64,000 bases of DNA from CAZLWA01 sp964563165 (GCA_964563165.1 CAZLWA010000005.1:124001-188000), one strand, 5' to 3'; shown: positions 8,790-17,174, numbered from the stretch's first letter. The notes: a model not told the origin generated them from the sequence alone. Translations and numbers: made by a program.

Positions 8790-9572
8790 TTATCGGATAC
8801 TCTGCAGAAGTTTTCGTTTCGAAGCGGTCAGCGTGCCTTTTTGTTTGAGCTCCTCGGTATACGCCAGAAGCAATTGCGGATTGGATTCTTTAATACTGAC
8901 GGCAACGATCAGATCCACCAGGTCATGGATTTCCTCCAGCCTTACAAACTTTCCTCCCGTTTTTTCGGCAAGGAATTGAAAATTACTAATTGTTTCCGAA
9001 ACGTTATTGCAAAGCACGGTATAAATTTTCACGTGCTTTTCAACGAGATTATTCGTCTCGACCCGGTAGTCACGTCCGCTCGTGCATTCGTCAAAAGTGT
9101 CCATCACGCCGTGCGGAGGTTTATCTCCGATCAAAATAATCGCTTTGCCCTTAGAGCCGTCGGACCAATCGAGCTGATTCGCTTCGTACAGCGCACATTC
9201 TACGGCTTCCGCGCCGCCGCCGCCCTGCCCGGGCGCAATTTCAGGTTTTCGTAAAAATGAAATAAGCTCGTCTTCTTTATCACTGAACGGCAGAGTCATG
9301 GTTACATACTGGCCTTGTTCGTGATCTTTGTAGACGATAATGGACAAACGTGCGCCCGGAACGCGTTTCCGGATTTCACGGACAATCAGCTGCACATGCA
9401 TTTGAACTTCCGACAGATAAACGTCCATACTACCCGTCGTGTCAAACATGAACACAATTTCAAGCGGCGACGTTTTACGCGCTTTATCCAGTACGGGCTT
9501 GGCCAAAGACTTGTGTTCGGCGATTTTTTTTAATAACGCCTCTTTCTGTTTCTTTATAATTTCGCCGCTCAT
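8790..9572 (-). CDS. von Willebrand factor A domain protein
   Basis: A 260-residue cytosolic protein made almost entirely of one vWA domain (about residues 37-240). The metal-ion-dependent adhesion site is DTTGSMD, with Asp44, Thr46 and Ser48 in the DxTxS form. A Gly-rich loop GQGGGGAEA and the later IGDKPPHG segment follow. No signal peptide or membrane segment is seen, so it probably acts on an intracellular partner. The N-terminal 35 residues are Lys-rich and probably helical. It is the first gene of the unit that includes the diguanylate cyclase, behind the promoter at 9626-9654. Function is not known; the pairing hints at a role in the same signalling path. Confidence 0.85.
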   Translation of the reverse strand: MSGEIIKKQKEALLKKIAEHKSLAKPVLDKARKTSPLEIVFMFDTTGSMDVYLSEVQMHVQLIVREIRKRVPGARLSIIVYKDHEQGQYVTMTLPFSDKEDELISFLRKPEIAPGQGGGGAEAVECALYEANQLDWSDGSKGKAIILIGDKPPHGVMDTFDECTSGRDYRVETNNLVEKHVKIYTVLCNNVSETISNFQFLAEKTGGKFVRLEEIHDLVDLIVAVSIKESNPQLLLAYTEELKQKGTLTASKRKLLQSIR

Positions 9573-9625
9573 AAAGATCTTTCAGGAAAAGCTGTTTGAA
9601 AAGTGTTTCAGGCTGGATAATTGAG

Positions 9626-9654
9626 AATATAGGCCATTTTTGCAGGATTGACAA
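9626..9654 (-). promoter_or_regulatory. Sigma-70-like promoter of the vWA/GGDEF/queD unit
   Basis: Read on the - strand: -35 TTGTCA (9649-9654), a 17-base spacer, -10 TATATT (9626-9631). The predicted start of transcription is near 9619, about 47 bases before the ATG at 9572. The spacing is ideal and there is no competing gene. Confidence 0.6.
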
Positions 9655-9677
9655 ACAAATATTTCACGTAAGTCAAA

Positions 9678-9694
9678 ATCGCCCCGCGAAGGGC
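9678..9694 (-). terminator. Possible weak terminator after the lipoprotein gene
   Basis: On the - strand a short GC hairpin (GCCCT/GGGGC with a 4-base loop, 9681-9694) is followed by GATTTT. It lies about 100 bases after the lipoprotein stop and before the promoter of the vWA unit, which is where a terminator is expected. The stem is only 5 pairs with one wobble, so this is tentative. The rest of 9573-9794 holds nothing else I can name. Confidence 0.3.
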
Positions 9695-9794
9695 CTAACA
9701 GATTCTCGCGGCCACCACGCGTGACGAATGAATCTCCCTTCAACCGTTTTCTGTTTATATATAGGTCCGGCGATGCGACTCCCGGAAGGATCCG

Positions 9795-10466
9795 TTACGC
9801 CTGCGGAACCAGTTCCGGTCTTCTTCGATAAGCCCTGAATCCTTCAAACAGGAATTTGATGAGGAATAACAGCGCGCCAAGGCCGATTCCAGTGACCCAC
9901 AAGGTGCTTCCGCAAATTCCTCCTTCCTCCGAAGATTCCGCGGTCATGTTGAGGGTGCCCATATCGAAAACTTTATTCACGTCAAATTCCCACGCCGCCG
10001 TATTGCCGTCTTTTTTATCGGCATTGGAGTTTTGAAGTTTTCCCGGCATGGTCAGATGAAATGTATACTTCAGATCCTTCCACGCGCCGCGGGCCGTATC
10101 GGTGATACCGGCTGATTTTTTGGCATTGAAATCTTCAGTGAAAAAAACCTTTTTATCCTTCTTTTCCAATTTGATCATCGAATCGTCGAAGGGTGATTTA
10201 TACAGGTTAGCGTCTTCAAATTTCTTAGTTGCGATCAGATGATACTTATCATCTTTCGTCTCTTCCGACACTTTCCAACCGTCCTGCTCAAAGGCCGCCT
10301 TCTTATCTTTCAGCTGATCCTTGCTGTCTTTTCCAATTTGGATGTCAATTTTTCTTTCCAGTCCGCCTCTTGAGTCGATCGTAGTCCACGATTCCGTTTG
10401 GAAGCAGCCGACCAGCCAGATAAAAAGACCTGTCGTTACGACGAATGCCACGAGTCTTGTTTTCAT
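9795..10466 (-). CDS. LppM-like lipoprotein with C-terminal membrane helix
   Basis: The start is ATG 10466, with GGAGG five bases before it; the frame extends 27 codons further but that part is unlikely to be translated. The 223-residue product starts with a signal peptide ending in the lipobox LVGC (Cys21). A 150-residue domain rich in Lys/Asp follows, with the block TMPGKLQNSNA...WEF that resembles the LppM/DUF3153 domain, and then one membrane helix (WVTGIGLGALLFLIKFLF) with a basic tail. So it should be held in the membrane at both ends. It stands alone, with its own promoter, divergent from the TPR gene. The molecular role is unknown. Confidence 0.75.
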   Translation of the reverse strand: MKTRLVAFVVTTGLFIWLVGCFQTESWTTIDSRGGLERKIDIQIGKDSKDQLKDKKAAFEQDGWKVSEETKDDKYHLIATKKFEDANLYKSPFDDSMIKLEKKDKKVFFTEDFNAKKSAGITDTARGAWKDLKYTFHLTMPGKLQNSNADKKDGNTAAWEFDVNKVFDMGTLNMTAESSEEGGICGSTLWVTGIGLGALLFLIKFLFEGFRAYRRRPELVPQA

Positions 10467-10528
10467 GATTTCCTCCGCGATGTGTTTCTTGTTTGAAAAA
10501 AATGGAAAAGAATCAGAAATTATTTTTG

Positions 10529-10557
10529 ATTGTAAATCAAATAACACAAAATTGCAA
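10529..10557 (-). promoter_or_regulatory. Sigma-70-like promoter of the LppM-like gene
   Basis: On the - strand: -35 TTGCAA (10552-10557), 17-base spacer, -10 TACAAT (10529-10534). The start of transcription would be near 10522, giving a leader of about 56 bases before ATG 10466. It is back to back with the promoter for the TPR gene. Confidence 0.6.
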
Positions 10558-10598
10558 GAAGTTTCTCGCGGGTCGAAACTCTTAAAGCGAATTTAAAG

Positions 10599-10627
10599 TT
10601 GCGTAGGTAGTTCTTTTCGTTTATATT
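10599..10627 (+). promoter_or_regulatory. Sigma-70-like promoter of the TPR/Fur-family genes
   Basis: -35 TTGCGT (10599-10604), 17-base spacer, -10 TATATT (10622-10627). Transcription would start near 10634, after the first in-frame ATG (10631), which supports use of the ATG at 10667 for the TPR protein. Confidence 0.6.
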
Positions 10628-10666
10628 TTTATGGAAGGTAACGGATACCATAATAAGGAAAGTACC

Positions 10667-12010
10667 ATGAGCGATTTTTCAGGAAATCCCTGGCGTGCCG
10701 GCAACAACCAAGACGGAAAAGATCCGGTCATTAAAAAGCCAACGAGCGTAAATCTCAATACTCCGGAAGGTTGTTATGAAGCGGCGCAGCATGCGCAAAA
10801 CAACAAGCAATTTCAGCAAGCCGTGGATTATTGCCGGAAAGCCATCGAGTTGAATCCGGTGTATCTGGACGCGTGGTTTTACCTCGCGTTCAATCAAATG
10901 GATTTGCAGAAATACGAAGAAGCAATTCCGGATTTCATGAAAGCGATCGAAATTGAAAAAGACGGTAATTACTACAAACCTTTCAGCTACTACAATATCG
11001 GGCTTTGCCATTACAATCTCACGCGCGACGACGAAGCGCTGAATTATTTCAATCAAGCCGTGGCACTTAAACCGGATTACGTTCCGGCGATCAATTATAT
11101 CGGGCTGATTTACTATATCAAAAGAGAATATGACACGGCCATCGGCTATTTCAACAAATGCCTGCAGTACGATCCTAAGTACGTTTATGCGCATTACAAT
11201 TTAGGGCGCTGTCACTATTATCAATACAAGGACGATCCGGCGCTGGAAGAATTTCTGAAAACGCTTCAAAACGACGCCAATCACGTGGAGGCCAATAACT
11301 ACGCGGGTTTGATTTACATGAATAAAAAGCTCTATGCGAGCGCGATCGGGTATTTCCACAAAGCAACAACTCTCGATCCTAAGTTTACCGCACCGCTTTA
11401 CAATCTCGGAATCTTGAATTACGAACAGAAACTATATCCGCAGGCATTGGAATATTTTGATAAAACCCTGCAGGTTGACCCGAACCATGCCGACGCATGC
11501 AACTACATCGGCCTGGTCTATCACGATCAAAAACTTTGGGACCAGGCGATCCAGTATTATCAGAAAACCCTGACCATTCAGCCGGATTATAAATACGCTT
11601 TGTATAATCTGGGCCTCGTATACTACAACAAAGGGGACTACAAAAACTCCATTGACCACTACCAAAAATGTTTGATCCTTGATCCGTCTTATGTTTCTTG
11701 CCAATACAACCTGGGGTTGGCATATTATCAGTCCAATGATTTGCAGACCGCCTTGCGGCATTTCGATGAGGCCGTGCGGTTGAAACACGATCATTTCAAT
11801 GCGCATTATTACCGCGGGCTGATTTATAACACGACCGGTTATCCTGAAAAAGCAATGCTCGTTATCGAGGAGCTGAAGAAAATTGATTATCCGACAGCGA
11901 AAGACCTGTATAAAGAGATTACCGGCAACGAATTGTCCCCATCGACCACACCGTCGCCACGGCAAACACCGCGCGATGCCGCGTTCGGACCGAGCCACCG
12001 GGGACACTAA
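10667..12010 (+). CDS. Tetratricopeptide repeat protein
   Basis: A 447-residue protein made of about ten to eleven TPR units between residues about 35 and 405, followed by a Thr/Pro-rich tail ending in GPSHRGH. The repeats show the usual positions (for example ALEYFDKTLQVDPNHADACN, with Asn-Tyr-x-Gly-Leu at the second helix). No signal peptide or membrane helix is present, so a cytosolic scaffold is likely; many Tyr and Asn residues line the groove. The start at ATG 10667 has AAGGAAAG before it; ATG 10631 is upstream of the predicted transcription start. The Fur-family gene follows 51 bases later on the same strand. Partner unknown. Confidence 0.85.
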   Translation: MSDFSGNPWRAGNNQDGKDPVIKKPTSVNLNTPEGCYEAAQHAQNNKQFQQAVDYCRKAIELNPVYLDAWFYLAFNQMDLQKYEEAIPDFMKAIEIEKDGNYYKPFSYYNIGLCHYNLTRDDEALNYFNQAVALKPDYVPAINYIGLIYYIKREYDTAIGYFNKCLQYDPKYVYAHYNLGRCHYYQYKDDPALEEFLKTLQNDANHVEANNYAGLIYMNKKLYASAIGYFHKATTLDPKFTAPLYNLGILNYEQKLYPQALEYFDKTLQVDPNHADACNYIGLVYHDQKLWDQAIQYYQKTLTIQPDYKYALYNLGLVYYNKGDYKNSIDHYQKCLILDPSYVSCQYNLGLAYYQSNDLQTALRHFDEAVRLKHDHFNAHYYRGLIYNTTGYPEKAMLVIEELKKIDYPTAKDLYKEITGNELSPSTTPSPRQTPRDAAFGPSHRGH

Positions 12011-12021
12011 CGCTGACAGAT

Positions 12022-12038
12022 CCTCCTTTCGAAGGAGG
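12022..12038 (+). other. Palindromic hairpin before the Fur-family gene
   Basis: CCTCCTT-TCG-AAGGAGG is a perfect 7-pair stem with a 3-base loop. No T run follows, so it is not a usual terminator. It lies 24 bases before the ATG of the regulator gene, and its 3' arm contains AGGAGG. It may slow read-through, protect an mRNA end, or be an operator. Confidence 0.4.
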
Positions 12039-12061
12039 GGAATAAGGAAGCAAATTACATC

Positions 12062-12559
12062 ATGTTGGAAGAAAAGAAAAAAGAAGAAGTTCATAACGAA
12101 TTACGAAACTTTCTTCATTCGCAGCGCTTGAAAGCGACGCCGGAACGGTTTGCAGTTTTAGATGAAATTTACAGCACCCATTTTCATTTTGAAGCCGAGG
12201 ATATTCTGCTGCGTATGCGGAAAAAGAAATATCACGTTTCCCGTGCGACGATCTACCGCACGCTGGAGATTTTAGAAAAATGCGGATTGATCCGCAAAGC
12301 AAAATTAGGCGAGAAGAAGGCGTATTACGAGCACACGTACGGGCGGCACCATCACGAGCACATGAAATGTACGATATGCGGGCGTGTGATAGAATTCGAA
12401 TCGGAAGAAATCGAAAAACTGCAGGACGTGGTCTGCAAGCAGTACCATTTTCAAATGACGCATCATATTCTGCATTTGTTCGGAATTTGCGAAGACTGTA
12501 AAAAACATCCCGTCGATCGAAAAGTGAAAACACATCCGCGGGAATTGACGGTGAAATAA
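12062..12559 (+). CDS. Fur-family metal-dependent repressor
   Basis: Ferric uptake regulator-type DNA-binding protein of 165 residues. Residues about 10-95 form the winged helix (TPERFAVLDEI, then SRATIYRTLEIL as recognition helix). The dimer domain has the His-rich motif HHHEHMKC and two CxxC pairs, Cys103/Cys106 (CTIC) and Cys143/Cys146 (CEDC), which hold the structural zinc. The ATG at 12062 is preceded by AAGGAAG. From sequence alone I cannot separate Fur from PerR or Zur. No iron uptake, catalase or peroxidase gene is near it. It is probably co-transcribed with the TPR gene. Confidence 0.9.
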   Translation: MLEEKKKEEVHNELRNFLHSQRLKATPERFAVLDEIYSTHFHFEAEDILLRMRKKKYHVSRATIYRTLEILEKCGLIRKAKLGEKKAYYEHTYGRHHHEHMKCTICGRVIEFESEEIEKLQDVVCKQYHFQMTHHILHLFGICEDCKKHPVDRKVKTHPRELTVK

Positions 12560-12582
12560 TGTATCCTGTCTCCCCGCGCCCC

Positions 12583-13650
12583 TCATTCCTCCAAAGACGA
12601 TTTTATTCTTCCGGTTTTTAGGAAACGAACCGACGCTTTAAACCACCACGCTCCTTTTTCGAACACGAAATACCAAAACGAATTCAGGATTAATTCAAAC
12701 GTTCCGACCCATTTCGTTTCGGTCTCACAAAATCCCTTTTTGAAACGATAGACGCCCTGCAGCGGGCTTTGCTCATCAGGATTCGACGGGATGCCCCAAA
12801 AATCGTACCAGTGCACGCCACGCTTCTTCGCCCATTGGATCGCGCGCCAGTGGATCAAATGATTCGGCATCAGGTTACGATACTCATTGGAGGACGCGCC
12901 ATACAGATACGTCATTCGGCCGCCGAACACAGTTTGGAAAATCGCCGCCAAAGGCTGGTGATCATAATAAGCTACAAGAATGGTACACGCATTCTTTTCC
13001 GATAAAGTTTTCCACAAATGCCGAAAATAGTTTTTTTTCAAAATAAGAAATTGGTCGCGGGCACCGGTTATTTGAAATAAACTGTAAAAAAGATCCACGC
13101 CTTCTTCCGAATTTTCTTCTTCGATGACCACCCCTTTTTTTTCGGCAAGCTTAATATTATAACGGGTTTTGTGGTGAAACGATTTTAACAGATTTTCTTC
13201 ATCCGGACGAATGTCCAAAATGATCGTGGCACGCGGCTGAATATTGCCGGAATTGTGCCGCAGTCCGTTTTCATTCAGGCATTTCACAAAAGAGGACTCA
13301 GGTTCCGCAATTTCCGGATCGCAGCGAAAAACGAACGCATTCTCTTTTTTGGCTAATTCACGAACGGACCGGAAAAAGAAATTGACCACAGTGCCGTCGA
13401 GAGAATTAAATACGGGTCCCCGCGGCGCGTAAAAAAGAGACTGATTGAAAAAGGGAAGTTTGCGTTTGAGAATGAGGGCCGCCGCTAAAAAGTTTTCCCG
13501 GTCATCTGTCACGGCCGCATACAGCGGTTTCCACGTTCCGTTTTTGACCGTTCCCCATGCGTAGCTTTGCAGAATGGAGCCGTTCAACGAGGATTGAACG
13601 AAGGCGTCCCATGCATCGCGTTGATTTTCGTTGACGAGGGTGAACTTCAT
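12583..13650 (-). CDS. FemAB/FemX-like aminoacyl or peptidoglycan-bridge transferase
   Basis: GNAT-fold protein of the FemAB family, 355 residues, which in Gram-positives adds amino acids from tRNA to lipid II; in Gram-negative genomes related genes often sit in envelope polysaccharide loci. Recognisable segments are the start NGSILQSYAWGTVK, the FHHKTRYNIKLAEKKG stretch (typical of the first acetyltransferase-like domain) and the late block YDFWGIPSNPDE...GVYRFKKGF typical of the C-terminal domain. No coiled-coil tRNA arm is evident. It is convergent with the Fur-family gene (23 bases) and has no clear operon partner. The substrate is not known. Confidence 0.82.
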   Translation of the reverse strand: MKFTLVNENQRDAWDAFVQSSLNGSILQSYAWGTVKNGTWKPLYAAVTDDRENFLAAALILKRKLPFFNQSLFYAPRGPVFNSLDGTVVNFFFRSVRELAKKENAFVFRCDPEIAEPESSFVKCLNENGLRHNSGNIQPRATIILDIRPDEENLLKSFHHKTRYNIKLAEKKGVVIEEENSEEGVDLFYSLFQITGARDQFLILKKNYFRHLWKTLSEKNACTILVAYYDHQPLAAIFQTVFGGRMTYLYGASSNEYRNLMPNHLIHWRAIQWAKKRGVHWYDFWGIPSNPDEQSPLQGVYRFKKGFCETETKWVGTFELILNSFWYFVFEKGAWWFKASVRFLKTGRIKSSLEE

Positions 13651-13693
13651 TTATTAGAGTTGTTTTCAGGATGCGCCGGGATCCGCCAAGACG

Positions 13694-14077
13694 TTAATCC
13701 AGGAATCGCACGCGTTCTTCCGGCGTAGGAAGGCGGCAGCTTTCTTTTTTACCGAAAATCTTGTAGCGGTTCTTTGCAATTACATTATATATCGGATCGC
13801 GAATGAATTTCGGTACTGCAAAGAAAATTACGGACAGTTTCCAAATTCCGCCGAGGCGAATTAAAATTTTCAATGCCGCCGTGGATTTATCGTGCATTCC
13901 CTTTTCATCAAGTAAAACCACGGATTCCATATCGGCGACAGGCGGGAGCTTTTGTTTGGCCGTTTCTCCCTGAAGCGGCGCGAAAAGAAAAATTTGTTTC
14001 TTATCGCGAACGATCAGAAAATCCACAGACTTGTTGCATAATCCGCACACGCCGTCGAAAAAAATAATCGGCTTCAT
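13694..14077 (-). CDS. DCC-family thiol-disulfide oxidoreductase-like protein (DUF393)
   Basis: A 127-residue cytosolic protein with the family signature FDGVCGLCN near the N-terminus: Asp9 then the CxxC pair (Cys12, Cys15) in a thioredoxin-like setting. The C-terminal part contains the usual RYKIFGKKESCRLP segment. Members are predicted redox proteins but their substrates are not established. The ATG overlaps the stop of the EamA gene by four bases (ATGA), so the two are translationally coupled. Confidence 0.88.
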   Translation of the reverse strand: MKPIIFFDGVCGLCNKSVDFLIVRDKKQIFLFAPLQGETAKQKLPPVADMESVVLLDEKGMHDKSTAALKILIRLGGIWKLSVIFFAVPKFIRDPIYNVIAKNRYKIFGKKESCRLPTPEERVRFLD

Positions 14078-15036
14078 TTCACATTATCGTGCGAGGTCAT
14101 CGCCAATTCGTTATTTGCCTTGGCATAGTTTACATTGATCATGAAAACCGTAAACAGCAGGGAAATTCCGGCCGCGACTTGTGTGAGCGAAAGCGGGCTG
14201 TTCATAAATCCCCAAGTGAGCACGAGCGCGGAAAAAGTCTGCGTCAATTCGCAGAATCCGCCTACGCTGGCGGAAGTCCTGGACAATCCTTTGAAATAAA
14301 AATACAACGGCACGACGCCCGCTCCGAAACTCAGCCAAACGTAATTTGTAATCACAAACGTGTCGGAATACTCCGCCCAATGCAAGGTTTCACCGTTGAA
14401 TTTTCCGTTCAGCGTGAGGCTAATCACCAGCGTGATCGCGCCGACGATGAACCGGCCGGGAACGGCAACCTGCCAGGGCATGTGCAGCATCGCTCCCCGG
14501 CCTGCGACGGTGCTGAATCCCCACGTCAAGGCCGTCAGAGAGATATACAAAAGCCCGATGCTCCACTTAAAATCATGAAAATGGAATTCATCCGTAGCGA
14601 TGACCATTCCGCAGGCGAGCGCCGCCGCCGCCCAGATAAAGAACCCCTTTCCCAGTTTTTCCCTAAGCAAAAGGCTTGCAAAAAAAATACTGATGAGCGG
14701 CTGAAAATTAAGCAGCACGTTGGCGACGGAAAAATTCAGTTCTTTCAGGCTCATCGTGAAAAAGGTAGTGCCGATGGCGCTGCCAACGGAACCGCTCAGA
14801 ATAAGATAGATCCAGGACGAGAGGGGAATCTGCCTGAGGCCTTTTAGTTTAAAAAAGAGAAGAGGTAATGTGAAGAGGATGCAGAATAAGTGTTCGTGGA
14901 ATACCAGTACTTCCGGATCAAATCGCGTATTCAAATTCACGCGAAAGTACGTTTCCGTTCCCCACAGCGCCGCACCGATGACCACAAACAATGGACCGAG
15001 TATGAGCCAGTGTTTCTTATTTTCGGGAGTTTGCAT
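14074..15036 (-). CDS. EamA/DMT-superfamily transporter
   Basis: Inner-membrane permease of the drug/metabolite transporter superfamily. The 320 residues give about ten membrane helices in two EamA repeats (about residues 10-145 and 160-300), with the typical GTTFFTMSLKELNFSVANVL segment in repeat one and SFGAGVVPLYFYFKGL in repeat two. Substrates in this group range from amino acids to nucleotide precursors and cannot be read from sequence. It lies 12 bases after carB and overlaps the DCC gene downstream. Confidence 0.9.
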   Translation of the reverse strand: MQTPENKKHWLILGPLFVVIGAALWGTETYFRVNLNTRFDPEVLVFHEHLFCILFTLPLLFFKLKGLRQIPLSSWIYLILSGSVGSAIGTTFFTMSLKELNFSVANVLLNFQPLISIFFASLLLREKLGKGFFIWAAAALACGMVIATDEFHFHDFKWSIGLLYISLTALTWGFSTVAGRGAMLHMPWQVAVPGRFIVGAITLVISLTLNGKFNGETLHWAEYSDTFVITNYVWLSFGAGVVPLYFYFKGLSRTSASVGGFCELTQTFSALVLTWGFMNSPLSLTQVAAGISLLFTVFMINVNYAKANNELAMTSHDNVK

Positions 15037-15048
15037 AAAAGGGCTTTT

Positions 15049-16866
15049 TCACTTCAATCCTGCATGATGCTCTTGAAGGCTTGTGACGTCTAATTTTTCA
15101 TCGATGATCGCTTTAATGCCTTTGACGAGACCGATCGCACCGGGAATCGTGGTGATAAGGGGAATTTTAAACATCATCGCCGCCTCGCCGATGTAGCGCT
15201 CATCGAGCTTTGCTGCTTTTCCCGTCGGCGTATTGATGACGAGCTGAATTTCTTTATTCTTGATGCGGTCGACGACATTAGGCCGTCCTTCGTGAATTTT
15301 GAAAACGTGTTTCGCGTCAATGCCGTTCTGGACTAAAATTTTCTGTGTGCCTTCGGTCGCGTAAATGATGAATCCCAGTTCCGATAATTCTCTTGCGATC
15401 GGCGCGATCTTCGATTTGTCACGGTCGTTGACGGTGATGAATACACCTCCGGATACGGGCATCTGCATACCGGCGGCGATATGCGCTTTGGCCAGCGCTT
15501 TGGGAAAATTCTCCGCAATGCCCATGACTTCCCCCGTGGAGCGCATTTCCGGGCCCAGATACATACGGATCCCGGGAAATTTTGCAAATGGAAACACCGG
15601 ATCTTTCACGGAAGTATATTTGGGAATAATTTCATGGGTCAGGCCGAGATCGCCCAATGTTTTTCCGGTCATTATTTTTGCCGCCATTTTTGCAAGCGGA
15701 ATTCCTATCGCCTTGCTGACGAACGGCACCGTACGCGACGCGCGCGGGTTGACTTCGAGGACATACACATCGGAATTTTGAACGGCATATTGGATATTGA
15801 TCAAACCGATGACGTTCAGTTCTTTTGCCAGCGCGATGGTGAACGTGCGGAGCTTGGCCATGACGTCATCCGAAGTGGAATACGGCGGAAGCACACAGGA
15901 GCTGTCTCCGGAATGAATGCCGGCTTCTTCGATATGCTGCATAATACCGCCGATGAAAACGTCTTTGCCGTCGGACAACGCGTCGACATCGTACTCATAG
16001 GCATCGGAAAGAAATTTATCCACGAGAATCGGATGCTCCGGAGAAACGTTGATCGCCTGGGTCATATAGCCTTCGAGCGCTTCGTCGTCATACACGATTT
16101 CCATGGCGCGCCCGCCGAGAACGTACGACGGGCGCACGAGAACGGGATACGTGATGGTATTTGCGATCTGCCGCGCTTCCTCGAACGAGGAAGCCGTGCC
16201 GTATTCCGGGCATTGAATGTGCAAGCGGTTGAGCAGGGCGCCGAATTTTTTCCGGTCTTCCGCGGCGTCAATGTTTTCCGGCGAAGTGCCGAGAATCTTC
16301 ACGCCCGCATTCATCAACGGAATCGCGAGTTTCAGCGGCGTCTGTCCGCCGAACTGCACGATCACGCCTTCGGGTTTTTCGGTTTCGATAATATTCATCA
16401 CGTCTTCAAACGTCAGCGGCTCGAAATACAAACGATCGGAAGTATCGTAATCCGTACTGACCGTTTCCGGGTTGCAATTCACCATGATCACTTCGTAGCC
16501 CTCCTCTTGCAGAGCATACACGCCGTGAACGCAGCAATAATCAAATTCGATGCCTTGTCCGATGCGATTCGGACCGCCGCCGAGGATAATGATCTTTTTC
16601 TTTTTAGTGTCGACGCTTTCAGTTTCTGATTCGTAGGTGGAATAAAAGTACGGCGTCTCCGCTTCAAATTCCGCCGCGCACGTATCTACGGTCTTATAGA
16701 CAGGTAAAATTCCGAACGACTTGCGAAGTTGACGGATCGTCGATTCATCCGTTTGCCAGATATGGGCCAATTGGCGATCGGAAAAACCCATTTGCTTGGC
16801 GCGCGTCAACAGCGCATGAGGAATTTTCTTTTTAAGCAATTCCAGTTTGACTTGAGAAGGCAACAA
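15049..16866 (-). CDS. carB: Carbamoyl-phosphate synthase large subunit, C-terminal half only
   Basis: The 605 residues correspond to the C-terminal part of CarB (usually about 1070). Residues 1-90 match the end of the oligomerisation domain (GFSDRQLAHIW, VYKTVDTCAAEFEAETPY). From about residue 92 there is the second ATP-grasp unit (ILGGGPNRIGQGIEFDY, VNPRASRTVPFVSK), which phosphorylates carbamate, and then the allosteric MGS-like domain. The first ATP-grasp unit, which makes carboxyphosphate, is missing. The frame is intact and is preceded by an in-frame stop (16903-16905) and CAGGAG close to TTG codons 16866 and 16863, so this is a free-standing gene with a TTG start, not a broken one. Split carB genes are known in Aquifex and Methanocaldococcus. 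No N-terminal half is in the window. Start position uncertain by a few codons. Confidence 0.9.
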   Translation of the reverse strand: MLPSQVKLELLKKKIPHALLTRAKQMGFSDRQLAHIWQTDESTIRQLRKSFGILPVYKTVDTCAAEFEAETPYFYSTYESETESVDTKKKKIIILGGGPNRIGQGIEFDYCCVHGVYALQEEGYEVIMVNCNPETVSTDYDTSDRLYFEPLTFEDVMNIIETEKPEGVIVQFGGQTPLKLAIPLMNAGVKILGTSPENIDAAEDRKKFGALLNRLHIQCPEYGTASSFEEARQIANTITYPVLVRPSYVLGGRAMEIVYDDEALEGYMTQAINVSPEHPILVDKFLSDAYEYDVDALSDGKDVFIGGIMQHIEEAGIHSGDSSCVLPPYSTSDDVMAKLRTFTIALAKELNVIGLINIQYAVQNSDVYVLEVNPRASRTVPFVSKAIGIPLAKMAAKIMTGKTLGDLGLTHEIIPKYTSVKDPVFPFAKFPGIRMYLGPEMRSTGEVMGIAENFPKALAKAHIAAGMQMPVSGGVFITVNDRDKSKIAPIARELSELGFIIYATEGTQKILVQNGIDAKHVFKIHEGRPNVVDRIKNKEIQLVINTPTGKAAKLDERYIGEAAMMFKIPLITTIPGAIGLVKGIKAIIDEKLDVTSLQEHHAGLK

Positions 16867-17174
16867 AGCTCCTGATTGATCTGATGATTCCCTGCGAAAG
16901 GCTTATTTAAATGACACCGAAGCTACGTATTATCGCCGACTGTATCAAGTTAATTTTCGCCCGCAGGCGCATAATCAAAGGCGCGCGAGGCCGAATGGCC
17001 CCGCCCAAAAAATTATTGCAATTTAATTTGAAAAGTATTATCATTTATGCACTTTCGATTTATTTGAGCGACTTCCCAGCCATGTTCTCAGCACTATTTT
17101 AAGTTGTTTTAACACTCAAAAAGTGAAAAAATTAACGAATTAATTCCTTACGATTAATTCTTAAGGGAAATAAT
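16867..17174. other. Divergent intergenic region between carB and nuoA with GC-rich hairpin
   Basis: About 300 bases with no gene. Most is AT rich, but about 16955-17005 is GC rich. There, read on the - strand (the carB leader side), GCGGGGCC-ATTC-GGCCTCGC forms an 8-pair stem with one G-U pair and a 4-base loop (16985-17004). No T run follows, so it is not a plain terminator. Close to nuoA there are several ATTAAT/GAATTAATTC words (17131-17160). I cannot point to a confident promoter for either gene. AAGGGA before ATG 17175 is the nuoA ribosome site. Confidence 0.4.

Noticed and set aside
10667..12010. DNA direct repeats or a CRISPR-like array in the TPR gene
   Set aside because: The periodicity is at the protein level (34-residue units) with divergent codons; no identical spaced repeats are present here or elsewhere in the window.
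14089..14847. 252-codon + strand frame opposite the EamA transporter
   Set aside because: Antisense to a ten-helix transporter that matches its family throughout; very hydrophilic shadow composition.
15481..16629. 382-codon + strand frame opposite carB
   Set aside because: It lies wholly antisense to a conserved gene, has a His/Arg/Phe-rich composition typical of shadow frames, and no ribosome site.
16867..17174. Frameshifted N-terminal half of carB
   Set aside because: No frame in this 300-base stretch encodes CarB-like sequence, and it is far too short for the missing 470 residues.
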